Assembly (NCBI RefSeq): GCF_000938265.1
Contig: NZ_JYFC01000007.1
Location: 124,001-188,000 of the forward strand
Length of the DNA: 64,000 bases
Direction of reading: 5' to 3'
Origin: Agreia bicolorata
GTDB lineage: Bacteria > Actinomycetota > Actinomycetes > Actinomycetales > Microbacteriaceae
This document shows, one piece after another, positions 11,439-20,074 of this stretch (positions within the stretch are counted from its first letter, which is position 1; each line of letters starts with the position of its first letter). The position numbers were made by a program, and so were the translations under genes. The notes beneath the pieces are model-generated. The model had not been told where the DNA came from. It made no database searches and worked only from the letters and a program-made list of their open reading frames with translations.

Positions 11439-12275
11439 ATGCTCCGGGGGATGATCGCCGCGTCTCATCCGGGGCCAGCGGTGGCCGTCACTCTGGTGAC
11501 CGTCATCCTCGCAGTGGGAATCGGTGTAGATCCGGCGCGGATCGTGCTGGTAGGAGCCGCGATGCTGGCTGGTCAGCTGTCGATCGGGTGGAGCAACGAC
11601 TGGATCGATGCCGATCGCGATTCGGCCGTTGCGCGCCCGGACAAGCCGATCGCATCCGGTCTTGTGAGTCGCTCGACGGTTCGTGGTGCGGCCATCGCCG
11701 CCGCGGTCGTCGCCGTGCCGGTGTCTCTGCTCCTGGGGCCGCTCGCCGCGCTGGTCAACATCATCGGAATCGCCTCGGGCTGGAGCTACAACGCGTGGCT
11801 CAAGCGCACTCCGGCATCGGGCGTGCCCTATCTGATCACGTTTGGAACGCTTCCTCTGTTCGTCACGCTGTCTTTGGCCGAGCCTCGGCCCGCGGTGTGG
11901 TGGGCGATCGTTGTCGGAGCGCTTCTGGGCTTCGGGGCGCATTTCGCCAACGTTCTGCCTGACCTCGACGACGATGCGCGCACGGGGGTGCGCGGCCTGC
12001 CTCACATTCTCGGTCGCCGGCCGTCTGCGGTTGTCGCCTTCGTGTCGCTCGCGATCGCCTCGCTCATCGCATCCGTCGGTATCGCGACATCGGAACCCGG
12101 GCTGATCGTCGTTGCGGTGATCGGACTCGTCGTGGGCGTCGCGATCGCGATCGCGGGGACAACCTTGGCGCTTACCCGGCCGCCGACGCGGCTGCTGTTT
12201 CAGCTGATCATCGCCAGCGCAGTGGTCGACGTGATTCTGCTGACAACGGCCGGATCGAGTCTCGTCGGGCGTTGA
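11439..12275 (+). CDS. UbiA-family prenyltransferase
   Basis: A 278-residue polytopic membrane enzyme that attaches a prenyl chain to an aromatic or other small acceptor. The first Asp-rich motif is NDWIDADRDSAVARPDKPI (about residues 52-70, NDxxDxxxD type) and the second is DLDDDARTGVRGLP; both bind the Mg-diphosphate of the prenyl donor. Eight or so helices are visible. The start follows a strong -10 by 7 nt. It is not in an obvious quinone operon, so the acceptor (menaquinone precursor, haem or another molecule) is undetermined. Confidence 0.85.
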   Translation: MLRGMIAASHPGPAVAVTLVTVILAVGIGVDPARIVLVGAAMLAGQLSIGWSNDWIDADRDSAVARPDKPIASGLVSRSTVRGAAIAAAVVAVPVSLLLGPLAALVNIIGIASGWSYNAWLKRTPASGVPYLITFGTLPLFVTLSLAEPRPAVWWAIVVGALLGFGAHFANVLPDLDDDARTGVRGLPHILGRRPSAVVAFVSLAIASLIASVGIATSEPGLIVVAVIGLVVGVAIAIAGTTLALTRPPTRLLFQLIIASAVVDVILLTTAGSSLVGR

Positions 12276-12289
12276 CCAGAATCAGCTGA

Positions 12290-13471
12290 TCAGTACCAGT
12301 GAGGCGACCTGGACAGCCACTTGTTCCAGGCGGAGCACGGGGTGCCGTACGCGTCGCGGATGTAGTTCAAACCCCAGATGATCTGCGTCTGGGCATTCGT
12401 GGGCCAGTCATCGGCGACCGAAGACATTTTGTTGGCCGGCCACGACTGCGGAATTCCGTAGGCACCGCTGTCGGGGTTGTAAGCATTGACACGCCAGCCA
12501 GACTCGCCCGTCCAGAGCTGCACGAGACAGCTCTGCTGATCGCCGCCCCAGCCGTACGAGCCCAGAAGGTTGAACGCGATCTGCTTCGCCTCGTCGGGTG
12601 ACGCGACAGAGCCGGAGTCGGGAACCCAGGCGCTGCCATTTCCGCCACTGTCACTGCCGCCGTCTGCTGCCGCGGCCGCTGCCGCTGCGTCGGCCGCGGC
12701 TTTGCGCGCGGCCTCTTCGGCGGCCTTCGCCACGCCTTCTCGGTAGCCCTGCTCGGCCGCTGCGCTGGTGTTCTTCAGTGCAGCGAGCTGCTCGTAGAGA
12801 GTGGCACTGTGCGCCTTCTCCTCGATGACCTGCGCATCGACCGCGGCCTGTGCGTCTTTCGCCGCGCCGAGCGCTGTTTCGGCCGCCGTCGAGAGCCGGT
12901 CGCGCTCGGCCAGCGCAGCATCGGCCTGGGCTCTCAGGGAAGACGCGTTGTTTGCGGCGATCTCAGCGGCGTCGCGCAGACCGACCGTCTGGGCCGTGAG
13001 CTGACTCATAGTGCCGAGCTTGTAGAGCAGCTCTGTCGACTTGTCGCCGTTCAACAGCAGGTTCACCGTGCCGTTGTCGCCACCGGACTTGTAGAGCTGG
13101 GCGGCGATCTGACCGACCTGCCGCCTCGAAGCGTCCGCCTTCGCGGCGGCATCTGTTGCTCTGGTCTCGAGATCGTCGGCTGAGGTCTGCGCCGCATCTC
13201 GGTTGTACGTCGCGACGAGATATTCCTGGCCTCGCTTCAACGCCTCGTTGGTGAGGGTTGTGGCCGTGGCCTCGAGCTCGTCGAGCTTGGCGGTGATTCT
13301 GTCGACTTCAGTCTGTGCGGCCGCCTCGTTCTGCTTGGCCGCCTGTACCTCGTCCCACGTCGGGTAGTCGTCCGTGCGGAGGGGGCCGGCGGCGGCACTC
13401 GCAAACGGCGCCGCGACGAGTGCTGTGACCGTCGCGAGCACGCCGAAGAATCTCAGAACGGAGTGTGCCAT
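12290..13471 (-). CDS. Secreted coiled-coil protein with lysozyme-like C-terminal domain
   Basis: A 393-residue exported protein. A signal peptide (MAHSVLRFFGVLATVTALVA, Ala-rich cleavage site near 26) leads into a long coiled coil (about residues 40-250) and an Ala-rich linker. The C-terminal 75 residues (GESGWRVNAYNPDSGAYGIPQ to WNKWLSRSPHWY) resemble the lysozyme/transglycosylase-like domain of actinobacterial RPF/SLT-type proteins; E323 in GESGW is in the place of the catalytic glutamate. The arrangement suggests a peptidoglycan hydrolase, as in NlpC/P60-type coiled-coil proteins. CATACT lies 9 nt before the ATG on the minus strand. The exact enzyme activity is inferred. Confidence 0.82.
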   Translation of the reverse strand: MAHSVLRFFGVLATVTALVAAPFASAAAGPLRTDDYPTWDEVQAAKQNEAAAQTEVDRITAKLDELEATATTLTNEALKRGQEYLVATYNRDAAQTSADDLETRATDAAAKADASRRQVGQIAAQLYKSGGDNGTVNLLLNGDKSTELLYKLGTMSQLTAQTVGLRDAAEIAANNASSLRAQADAALAERDRLSTAAETALGAAKDAQAAVDAQVIEEKAHSATLYEQLAALKNTSAAAEQGYREGVAKAAEEAARKAAADAAAAAAAADGGSDSGGNGSAWVPDSGSVASPDEAKQIAFNLLGSYGWGGDQQSCLVQLWTGESGWRVNAYNPDSGAYGIPQSWPANKMSSVADDWPTNAQTQIIWGLNYIRDAYGTPCSAWNKWLSRSPHWY

Positions 13472-13520
13472 GGTCTCCAGAGTATGCGAAGCATTTTCGA
13501 ATCCCGGGATTACCGGGATT

Positions 13521-14150
13521 TTAGGAGAAGATCGGGTCGCGGGTTCGGCTGCGCTTGAGTTCGAAGAACCCGTCATACGACGCCACGGCGACGACGCCGT
13601 CCCACAGGGCGAGTGCCTCGTCGCCACGCGGGGCGGGAGAGATGACGGGGCCGAAGAACGCGACACCGTTCACCGCGATAATCGGGGTTCCGACGTCGTC
13701 GCCGACCAGGTCGATGCCGCTGCGGTGGGACGCGCGCAATTCGGCCTCGAACTCGAACCGGCCATCGGCATCCGGAAGCGCGCGATCGGCGAGCGACGCG
13801 TCGAGGCCTGCCTCGGCGAGAGATTCGGCGACCACGGCCTCGACGTCGGTCGCCCGCTCGTCGAGATGGATGCGCCGGCCGAGCGCGTCGTACAGCGGCT
13901 TGAGCGTCGCCTCGCCGTGCACGGCCTCGGCGGTCGCCACGACGCGCGCATAGCGCAGAGCGCGGGGGAAGAACGCCCGGTACGACTCGGACACGTCGTT
14001 GTTCTCGTTGAGGATCGCGAGACTCATGATGTGCCAGTGCACATCGAGGTCGCGGTGGGCGGATACCTCGTCGACCCAGCGGCTTGCCATCCATGCCCAG
14101 GGGCAGGAGGGGTCGAACCAGAAATCCACGCGTGTGTTGTCATTCGTCAT
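13521..14150 (-). CDS. DsbA-like protein of the mycothiol-dependent nitroreductase (Rv2466c) family
   Basis: A 209-residue thioredoxin-fold protein. The N terminus FWFDPSCPWAWMASRW, the stretch MSLAILNEN and the C-terminal DVGTPIIAVNGVAFFGPV, containing the cis-Pro loop, match the Rv2466c/mycoredoxin-2 family, whose members use mycothiol as reductant. The active site reads C16-P-W-A19, so the second cysteine of the CPWC motif I recall for Rv2466c is alanine; a monothiol, mycothiol-coupled mechanism would then be needed. The stop codon is directly beside a hairpin (13500-13520). Family placement is confident; the physiological substrate is unknown. Confidence 0.87.
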   Translation of the reverse strand: MTNDNTRVDFWFDPSCPWAWMASRWVDEVSAHRDLDVHWHIMSLAILNENNDVSESYRAFFPRALRYARVVATAEAVHGEATLKPLYDALGRRIHLDERATDVEAVVAESLAEAGLDASLADRALPDADGRFEFEAELRASHRSGIDLVGDDVGTPIIAVNGVAFFGPVISPAPRGDEALALWDGVVAVASYDGFFELKRSRTRDPIFS

Positions 14151-14314
14151 TCTGCAATCCTCTCAACTGTCGCTGGACTGTGTCGCCGCGTGACGACATT
14201 CACCGGCTATTCAGCATCTCGTTTGACCGAAGTGGAATAATCGCGGTGGTACATGCATTTGTATCGAAGTGGGTTCTGTCCCACTCCCTTCTGTCTCAGA
14301 CGAAAAGAGAAATC

Positions 14315-14869
14315 ATGACCGACACGATCACCATCCCCGGTTACAAGGCCGGCACCTGGACAATCGACCCCTCGCACTCCGAGGTCTCGTTCAGCGTTCG
14401 CCACCTGCTCATCAGCAAGGTCAAGGGCAAGTTCGAGAAGTTCGACGCCACCTTCGTCACGGCGGAGAACCCCCTCGACTCGACCGTGACCGCCAAGGTC
14501 GAGGTCGCCTCGATCAACACGAACGACGAGAACCGCGACGGTCACCTGCGCACCAACGACTTCTTCGACGCTCCCTCGCACCCCGAGCTGACCTTCGTGT
14601 CGACGGGCATCCGCTACGAAGGCGGCGACTTCCTCGTCGACGGAGACCTCACGATCAAGGGCGTCACCAAGCCGGTCACGTTCGACCTCGAGTTCGGCGG
14701 ATTCCAGGACGACCTGTACGGCAACTACAAGGCCGGACTGACCGCGACCACCAAGATCAACCGCAACGACTTCGGCGTCAGCTGGAACGCGCCCCTCGAG
14801 GCCGGCGGAGTCCTCGTCGGCGACGAGGTCACCATCACGATCGACCTTCAGGCTTCGCTCCAGAAGTAG
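14315..14869 (+). CDS. YceI family protein
   Basis: A 184-residue protein of the YceI lipocalin-like beta-barrel family, which binds polyprenoid or amphiphilic lipids. Typical features are GTWTIDPSHSEVSFSVRHLLISKVKGKF, the SINTNDENRDGHLRTNDFFDA segment, the LTIKGVTKPVTFD strand and NRNDFGVSWN near the end. There is no signal peptide, so it is probably cytoplasmic, as in many actinobacterial homologues. The ATG at 14315 follows AAAAGAGAAA. The 164 bp upstream contain TTGACC and AT-rich sequence that may be its promoter. It ends with its own terminator. The family is certain, the role is not. Confidence 0.92.
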   Translation: MTDTITIPGYKAGTWTIDPSHSEVSFSVRHLLISKVKGKFEKFDATFVTAENPLDSTVTAKVEVASINTNDENRDGHLRTNDFFDAPSHPELTFVSTGIRYEGGDFLVDGDLTIKGVTKPVTFDLEFGGFQDDLYGNYKAGLTATTKINRNDFGVSWNAPLEAGGVLVGDEVTITIDLQASLQK

Positions 14870-14897
14870 TCACCTCTCAGCGGATCATCCGTTTGTC

Positions 14898-14939
14898 GAA
14901 GCCGTCGCCCGGGATCACCTGGCGGCGGCTTCGTTTTTT
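14898..14939 (+). terminator. Rho-independent terminator of the YceI gene
   Basis: A 12-bp stem (GAAGCCGTCGCC with GGCGGCGGCTTC, one G-U pair) is followed by G and six T (14934-14939). The hairpin lies partly inside the 3' end of the convergent hydrolase gene. The minus-strand reading has no U tract, so it works in one direction only. Confidence 0.85.
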
Positions 14940-15898
14940 GTACCCAGTGGTCGTCGCGATGTTGCGAGGCCGAGGGCTTCCAACGTTTCCCGGGGCCGCT
15001 CGACATGAGCGAAATGACCGCAGTCGCCGATCTCCGTCAGCGTTGCCAGAGGGATCGTGCGGAGCAGACCGGTGAGGTCGCGCGACGGCACGAACGAGTC
15101 GGCGTCGCCTCGCACGGCCCAGACGGCGCACCGGATGCTCGTCCAGCGTCGTTGCGGATCGTAGCCCCGGGTCGCCTCGGCTGCCCGCACGAAGCTGTCG
15201 GGGCGCACCTCGTCTGCCAACGCGTTGACCACCGATCGTGGCACGCGCAGGGTATGCCGAAAGAGCGGGCTCACGGCAACGCGCAGCAGCCCGGCCTTCC
15301 TCACGGCGCGCACCAGCCGCACGCCGCGATCTCCGCCCGTCCGAAGCAGACGGAATACGCCGAGCAGCAGAGTGAACCCCGGAACGGCGCTGAACGACCG
15401 CACCGGATGCTCGATACTCGCCAGCACACTGAAGGTCGTCGCTGAGACGAGGCGCACGGCGGTGACGTGCGCCGGTCTGATCGCCGCGAGATGCAGGGCG
15501 ATGAAGGCGCCCAACGAGTGGCCGGTGATATCGGCGCGGGTGTATCCGAGTTGAGTGACGGCTCGCCACACCACGTCGGCCAGCGAGTCGAGAGTGAGAC
15601 GCGACCGGATGCGGGGGCCGGGCGAGTCGCCCCAGCCCGGCAGGTCGATGGCCACAACGTCGGCGAGAGGTTCTCCAGCTGCGCGGGCCGCCGCGAGCAG
15701 CGGCGTCCACGTCGTCCAGCTTCCTGCGGCGCCGTGAAGCAGAAGGGTGGCGGTCGAACCTGTTCGTGTCGCCGATCGATGAACGCGTATCGGTCCGAGC
15801 TCGGTGTCGACGGTGACGGGCACAAGGCCCGACGATGCGGGGTCTGCATCGAGGCCGAACGGAGCATAGGGCCGTGTCGCGGCGTCGGTGTCAGTCAT
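14915..15898 (-). CDS. Alpha/beta hydrolase
   Basis: A 327-residue alpha/beta-hydrolase-fold enzyme. Visible are the oxyanion region LLLHGAAGSWTTW, the loop AIDLPGWGDS, the nucleophile elbow GHSLG with S128, the acid region WAVRGDADSFVP and the catalytic His in GDCGHFAHVERP. The fold resembles BioH/esterase/haloperoxidase-type hydrolases, and the substrate cannot be assigned. The ATG at 15898 is chosen; an in-frame ATG 30 nt upstream adds residues without a better ribosome-binding site. It lies 49 bp after the winged-helix gene in the same direction and may share its transcript. Confidence 0.85.
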   Translation of the reverse strand: MTDTDAATRPYAPFGLDADPASSGLVPVTVDTELGPIRVHRSATRTGSTATLLLHGAAGSWTTWTPLLAAARAAGEPLADVVAIDLPGWGDSPGPRIRSRLTLDSLADVVWRAVTQLGYTRADITGHSLGAFIALHLAAIRPAHVTAVRLVSATTFSVLASIEHPVRSFSAVPGFTLLLGVFRLLRTGGDRGVRLVRAVRKAGLLRVAVSPLFRHTLRVPRSVVNALADEVRPDSFVRAAEATRGYDPQRRWTSIRCAVWAVRGDADSFVPSRDLTGLLRTIPLATLTEIGDCGHFAHVERPRETLEALGLATSRRPLGTKNEAAAR

Positions 15899-15947
15899 GT
15901 CGAGGGTAGTTCGTTCGTGGAGGCCCATGCGGATTGCCGCGGCGCGC

Positions 15948-17045
15948 TCAGGAGTCGACGATCGTTGCCTCTCCGGGGTTCAGGCCGAGGTATCGAGCGT
16001 AGGACTCGACTGCTTTTGTGTAGCGCGCGGTGCTCGTCGCAGTCAGTGGAGCGAAGGTTGTCGCCGCGGTGTCGACCGTTGCGCGCCGAATCGTTCGTTG
16101 CCAGGTGCCGACCACCTGACCGTTCGATACGACCATCGGAAGGAAGATGCCGTTCGAGCCCGGCACGACTCTGGCGCTGTGTTCCGGAGGCAGTACCGCG
16201 TCGCGGTCGCCGTAGCCCAGAAGGTATTCGTCGAAGCCGGGCAGGAGTATGAGGCCCGGGGCGACGGGCTTGTCGGGCTGGTCGGCGCCCAGATAGTAGA
16301 CGGTGTCGTCGATGACGATCTGGCGAAGCCTGTCGCCGGCGCCCTCGATCGCCCTTCGCGCCTCCGGCACCAGGATCTTGCTCCACCACAGAAGGTCACG
16401 CAGCGTCGCCGGGCCATGCGAGGTGAAATAGCGCACGGCGAGCTCAGCCAGGGCTTCGTCGGGCGAGAGTCGGCGGGCCTCGGGAATCCACTCGTCGGTC
16501 AGTACAACCGCCTGCCCCGACGCCTCCATCGGTCCGAAGCAGATGAGGCCGGTATGGGCCAGGTACCAGATGATGTGGCCGCCGCGCTGGTGGCCGGTGG
16601 CGATGCCGGATGCGTCGAGCTCGGCGAAGAGGGCCGCTCGCGACAGCCGCCCGCCTCCGCGAAGTGCGCCGCGGACCACGTCGGCGGCGCGCGAGAAGAC
16701 CTGCTCGTCGAGGCCGAGGCCGGCGTGCCTCGTTGTCGCGCCGCGCAGGATTCTGTCGCGAGTGAGGGCGAGCATCCAGCCGAGGTCGGCCGCGGGCGTC
16801 ACGTGCAGCGTTCCCCGAAAAGGCCACGATCGCACGATCGAGCCCTCGTTGAATGCCTTGTCGACGTCGGCGATCGTGGATCCCGGGCTGCGAACGGCCA
16901 GCGCCCACTGCGCCGATGAGAGGTCTTGCGCCTGTGTCGCGAGCATCGAGGAGGCGGCCTCGGCGGGCGAGGTGAGAGTGCTAGCGACCAGGTTGTGGGC
17001 GACCAGCCTGAGATTCGCGATCCGGGCCCGGTCTGTACGTCGCAT
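15948..17045 (-). CDS. Winged-helix DNA-binding protein, AlkZ/YcaQ-like DNA glycosylase family (HTH_42)
   Basis: A 365-residue member of the HTH_42 family (PF06224), which includes the AlkZ and YcaQ glycosylases that unhook bulky or crosslinked alkylated bases. The N-terminal TQAQDLSSAQWALAVRSP places Q38-A-Q40 at the Q-x-Q/D catalytic motif of that family, and SWPFRGTLHVTPAADLGWM is the typical strand/wing segment. The ATG at 17045 is preceded by CAGAAT six nt upstream, a leaderless arrangement. It lies 41 bp downstream of the DnaE2-like gene, which suggests a shared role in DNA damage, although many HTH_42 proteins remain uncharacterised. Confidence 0.8.
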   Translation of the reverse strand: MRRTDRARIANLRLVAHNLVASTLTSPAEAASSMLATQAQDLSSAQWALAVRSPGSTIADVDKAFNEGSIVRSWPFRGTLHVTPAADLGWMLALTRDRILRGATTRHAGLGLDEQVFSRAADVVRGALRGGGRLSRAALFAELDASGIATGHQRGGHIIWYLAHTGLICFGPMEASGQAVVLTDEWIPEARRLSPDEALAELAVRYFTSHGPATLRDLLWWSKILVPEARRAIEGAGDRLRQIVIDDTVYYLGADQPDKPVAPGLILLPGFDEYLLGYGDRDAVLPPEHSARVVPGSNGIFLPMVVSNGQVVGTWQRTIRRATVDTAATTFAPLTATSTARYTKAVESYARYLGLNPGEATIVDS

Positions 17046-17051
17046 CCGCCT

Positions 17052-17057
17052 ATTCTG
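17052..17057 (-). promoter_or_regulatory. -10 element for the HTH_42 gene
   Basis: On the minus strand CAGAAT is followed by AGGCGG and the ATG at 17045. The same CAGAAT element, 7 nt from the start codon, precedes the SRAP gene (22011-22016). It lies in the 41-bp gap after the DnaE2-like gene, so the HTH_42 gene can be transcribed alone. Confidence 0.45.
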
Positions 17058-17086
17058 CGCCGAAGTGGCCCCCGATGCCTCGGAGC

Positions 17087-19990
17087 TCACGAAGCCTGCC
17101 GCCTGTGGCTCGGCTGCGTCTGCTGCGATTGCGCCCACAGAGCCTTCAGATCCCAGACATTGCTCGCCTCGATCACGACCCCGTTATCCTCCGTGCGTCT
17201 CGTCTTTCCCTGGATCACCATCAGCTTCGTGCCGAAGAGAGCCGGCCCCGCGCGGTCTTTCGCCTGTTCTACGAAGATCGAGTCGACGCATCCTGAGCCG
17301 TCGTCGAGGCTGACGCAGACGCCGCGTTCGCCGCCCTCCACCGGAAGAGTCCGTGTGGCGACCCGGATTCCCGACACAAGCACGGTGGCGCCGTCGCTGC
17401 AGTGGGCCAGCTCACCCGTGTGCAGCGCTCCGAGTTCATCGAGCAACGGGCGGTAGCTCTCGATCACCTGACCGCCGATGTTCAGCTGCTGTATGCCGGG
17501 CTCGGTCGCCGGCGGCGCGACCACGCTTCGTTCGGCAGCAACCTCGGTGGGCTGGTGCCCCTCGTCGATGAGAATCGGCAGGGTGGGCTGGATGTGCCGG
17601 GTGGCAGGGCGCTTGCGTCGAAGCGTCAGCTCGCGCACTCGAGCCATCACATCTCCGCGTGTCACCTGCGGGCCACGCAGCGACGCGTCGGTTGCAGACA
17701 CGGAGTCGAGCGCGCCGAGAAGGCCGAGCCTGGTGAGCAGGTCGGGCGACGGTGCGGCGCGGTGGTAGAAGTCATCGATGCCGACGTAGGGCCGGTTCGC
17801 CAGGATGCGGTCAAGCTCCGTCGCGGTGATGCCGTGCACATCGCCAAGCGATAGCCGGATGCCGAGGATCACGTCGTCGGGATCGGCCAGCACTCCGTGC
17901 GATCGGGGCGGTTCTATGCGTTCGGCGCGGTAGACCTCTGCTGACGAGCTGACGTCGATCGGCAGAATCGGCACGCGCATGCGCCGTGCTTCGGCGAGCA
18001 GCAGATCGCGCCGGTGCGTTCCGGGGTCGTGGGTGAGAAGCGCAGCCAGAAATTCGGCAGGGTAGTGGGTCTTGAGCCAGGCGCTCTGAAATGTCGAGAG
18101 CGCGAGTGCCGCGCCGTGCGCCTCGTGGGAGCAGCCCGAGTTCTTGGCGTCGAGGAGCGGCGATACTGAGCTTGCTGTCACGGGGTCGGACATTGAGAGC
18201 ACGATGCCGGCGATGAGATCGCTGAACTGGGCTGGTCGCATCTCGCCGATCATCTCGCGCTCGCTCTGGCTCTCGATCTGGAACATGCCGACGGTACGGG
18301 TGGTGCGGATCGCTTCAAAGGTCGCTTCGTCGTCGAGGGGGATCTCGTCGAGGTCGATGGTGCCGTTGGCGTTGACATAGTGAGCGTCGCTCGGCAGACC
18401 ACCGGCGTGGGCTGCGCGATAGCCGTGGATGCGATGGATTTCGGACACCGCGTAGGCGAGCGTGCTCTGCGTGGGTGTGCCGAGCACATCGAGTGTCATC
18501 AGGCCCACGTCGTCTATGTCGGTCTTGCCGTACTGGCTCATGGGCAGGCCGATGTCGCTGGGTTGAACGGGCGTTATGCCGAGCAGGTCGGCATTGCCGA
18601 GGATCACGCCGCGCGGTTGTGCGCTGAGGTCGTGGGACACGAGGGCTACCCGGTGCTCGCCGAAGCGTTCGACGATTGCCCGGTAGACCTCGTTTCGTCT
18701 GGCCGATTCGACGTCGACGGCAATAACGGGCGATCGGGATGACGTGCTGTCTAGAACGCGTTCGAAGGGCAGATCCTGCTGCACAGGGTCGACGCTGGAG
18801 ATGCGCAGAAGATAGTTCACCAGACTTCCTGTGCCCGATCCGCGTGCCTGGTTGTGCACATTCATGGAGCGCATTAGGGACGACACCTCGGCGACAGTGA
18901 GAAAGTAGCTCGCGAGACCGAATCGCCCGATCGTGTCGATCTCATCGTCGAGTCGTGTCTTCAGCGACTCGAGATCGTTCGGCCGTGCATCCGCATAGCG
19001 ATCGAGAAGGCCGGAGTCGCTGCGTCGACGCAGCTCGACGACCGCGTCGCCCTCGATGCCGAGTGCTGTGTTGGACGGGGCCTTGGCCTTGCGCCACGCG
19101 AGGTCGGTCGGCGGGTCGAGTCTGCACATGTCAGCAAGCTGCTCGGTGGCTGACAGCAACCGCTCCGCCGCCGATCGTGGCAGAGACGAGTGGTCGACGA
19201 TGAGCGAGGCGAGTCGCCTCATGAAGTCGGCAGGTTTGAGCCACGCCTGCGTGTCGGGTCGAGGCTGGAATGCGCCGAGCACGTCGCTGCTGACCGCGTC
19301 GTCGGGCCGCAGATATCGCACAGCGTTGCTGAGCACGGCGGGCACGCCGACGGCGTCGGCCAGTTCGAGCATGCGGGCAGCGTGGCGGATGCTGGCGATA
19401 TCGCCCGGTTCGGTGAGGTGGCACACGACCTCGACCGCGATCGCGCCGGGCAGCAGACGCTTCCATTCCGCCAGGGTCGATGCGGCCAGTGCGAGGTCGG
19501 CTGTGGCGACGGCGCGTGCCACGTCGGAGTCGGGCCCGAGCAGCACCGTCGCCACCGGGCCGGAATCGGCGACGATGAGTTCTTGCGCGCGAGAGCGCTG
19601 AATACCGACGTCGTTCGGATTCCTCGGCTTGCCGTCTGCCGCAGAGGAGTGGGCCGCGCTGATCAGCCGGCACAATGCGGCCCACCCCTTGCCGGAGTTC
19701 TGGCCATGCGCCACGACAGTGACGCGTGCCGGCGACGATGCTTCGGGCGGCACCGGACCCGGACCCGTTCGCTCGGGCAGCAGTGCAAGATCGACACCCA
19801 CCACCGGGTCGATGCCCGCCGCAAGGCAGGCTCGCACGTGCCGGATGGCGCCGTAGAGACCATCGCGGTCGGTGATGGCCGCGACGTCGGCGCCGTCGTT
19901 GACCGCGGAAGCGACGAGCGCTTCTGGTTGCGATGCTCCGGAGTGCGCGGAGAAGGTCGATGCGACGTGCAGATGGGTGAACCGGGCCAT
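17087..19990 (-). CDS. DnaE2-like protein lacking polymerase catalytic residues
   Basis: A 967-residue relative of the error-prone polymerase DnaE2/ImuC (usual length about 1050-1130). Order: degenerate PHP domain (1-260), palm/finger remnant (330-620), helix-hairpin-helix segment (about 745-800) and OB fold (about 870-950). The catalytic PDIDID loop reads P421-V-I-A-V-D426, so the first catalytic Asp is Ala; only D426 and D501 (TLDVLG) remain. The GSAANS motif is GSGTGS (384-389). The PHP HxH is HxA, and TDHDG is TDRDG. Two blocks of the finger/thumb region are missing. Despite this, the frame is fully open with normal codon use, so it is probably a functional but non-polymerising protein. 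A 25-bp dyad lies upstream. Confidence 0.85.
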   Translation of the reverse strand: MARFTHLHVASTFSAHSGASQPEALVASAVNDGADVAAITDRDGLYGAIRHVRACLAAGIDPVVGVDLALLPERTGPGPVPPEASSPARVTVVAHGQNSGKGWAALCRLISAAHSSAADGKPRNPNDVGIQRSRAQELIVADSGPVATVLLGPDSDVARAVATADLALAASTLAEWKRLLPGAIAVEVVCHLTEPGDIASIRHAARMLELADAVGVPAVLSNAVRYLRPDDAVSSDVLGAFQPRPDTQAWLKPADFMRRLASLIVDHSSLPRSAAERLLSATEQLADMCRLDPPTDLAWRKAKAPSNTALGIEGDAVVELRRRSDSGLLDRYADARPNDLESLKTRLDDEIDTIGRFGLASYFLTVAEVSSLMRSMNVHNQARGSGTGSLVNYLLRISSVDPVQQDLPFERVLDSTSSRSPVIAVDVESARRNEVYRAIVERFGEHRVALVSHDLSAQPRGVILGNADLLGITPVQPSDIGLPMSQYGKTDIDDVGLMTLDVLGTPTQSTLAYAVSEIHRIHGYRAAHAGGLPSDAHYVNANGTIDLDEIPLDDEATFEAIRTTRTVGMFQIESQSEREMIGEMRPAQFSDLIAGIVLSMSDPVTASSVSPLLDAKNSGCSHEAHGAALALSTFQSAWLKTHYPAEFLAALLTHDPGTHRRDLLLAEARRMRVPILPIDVSSSAEVYRAERIEPPRSHGVLADPDDVILGIRLSLGDVHGITATELDRILANRPYVGIDDFYHRAAPSPDLLTRLGLLGALDSVSATDASLRGPQVTRGDVMARVRELTLRRKRPATRHIQPTLPILIDEGHQPTEVAAERSVVAPPATEPGIQQLNIGGQVIESYRPLLDELGALHTGELAHCSDGATVLVSGIRVATRTLPVEGGERGVCVSLDDGSGCVDSIFVEQAKDRAGPALFGTKLMVIQGKTRRTEDNGVVIEASNVWDLKALWAQSQQTQPSHRRQAS

Positions 19991-19994
19991 GGCG

Positions 19995-20051
19995 TTAGGG
20001 GAGAGGTTTGCCGACGGCCAGTTCGATGGTGATGGACTCTTCGACTTTCAT
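19995..20051 (-). other. Possible 18-codon leader ORF before the DnaE2-like gene
   Basis: Directly before the DnaE2-like start the minus strand reads a complete small ORF, MKVEESITIELAVGKPLP, ending TAA 4 nt before that ATG. It lies downstream of the 25-bp dyad, so it would be the first thing translated on the transcript. It could be a leader peptide, a decayed gene start (the first residues resemble SRPBCC-type N termini) or chance. Confidence 0.25.
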
Positions 20052-20074
20052 GGCCGCGCTCCGATCGGGAGACA

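Noticed and set aside
13500-13520. Inverted repeat (AATCCCGG/CCGGGATT) after the DsbA-like gene
   Set aside because: It forms a hairpin, but no U-rich tract follows it in the direction of that gene, so I do not call it a terminator.
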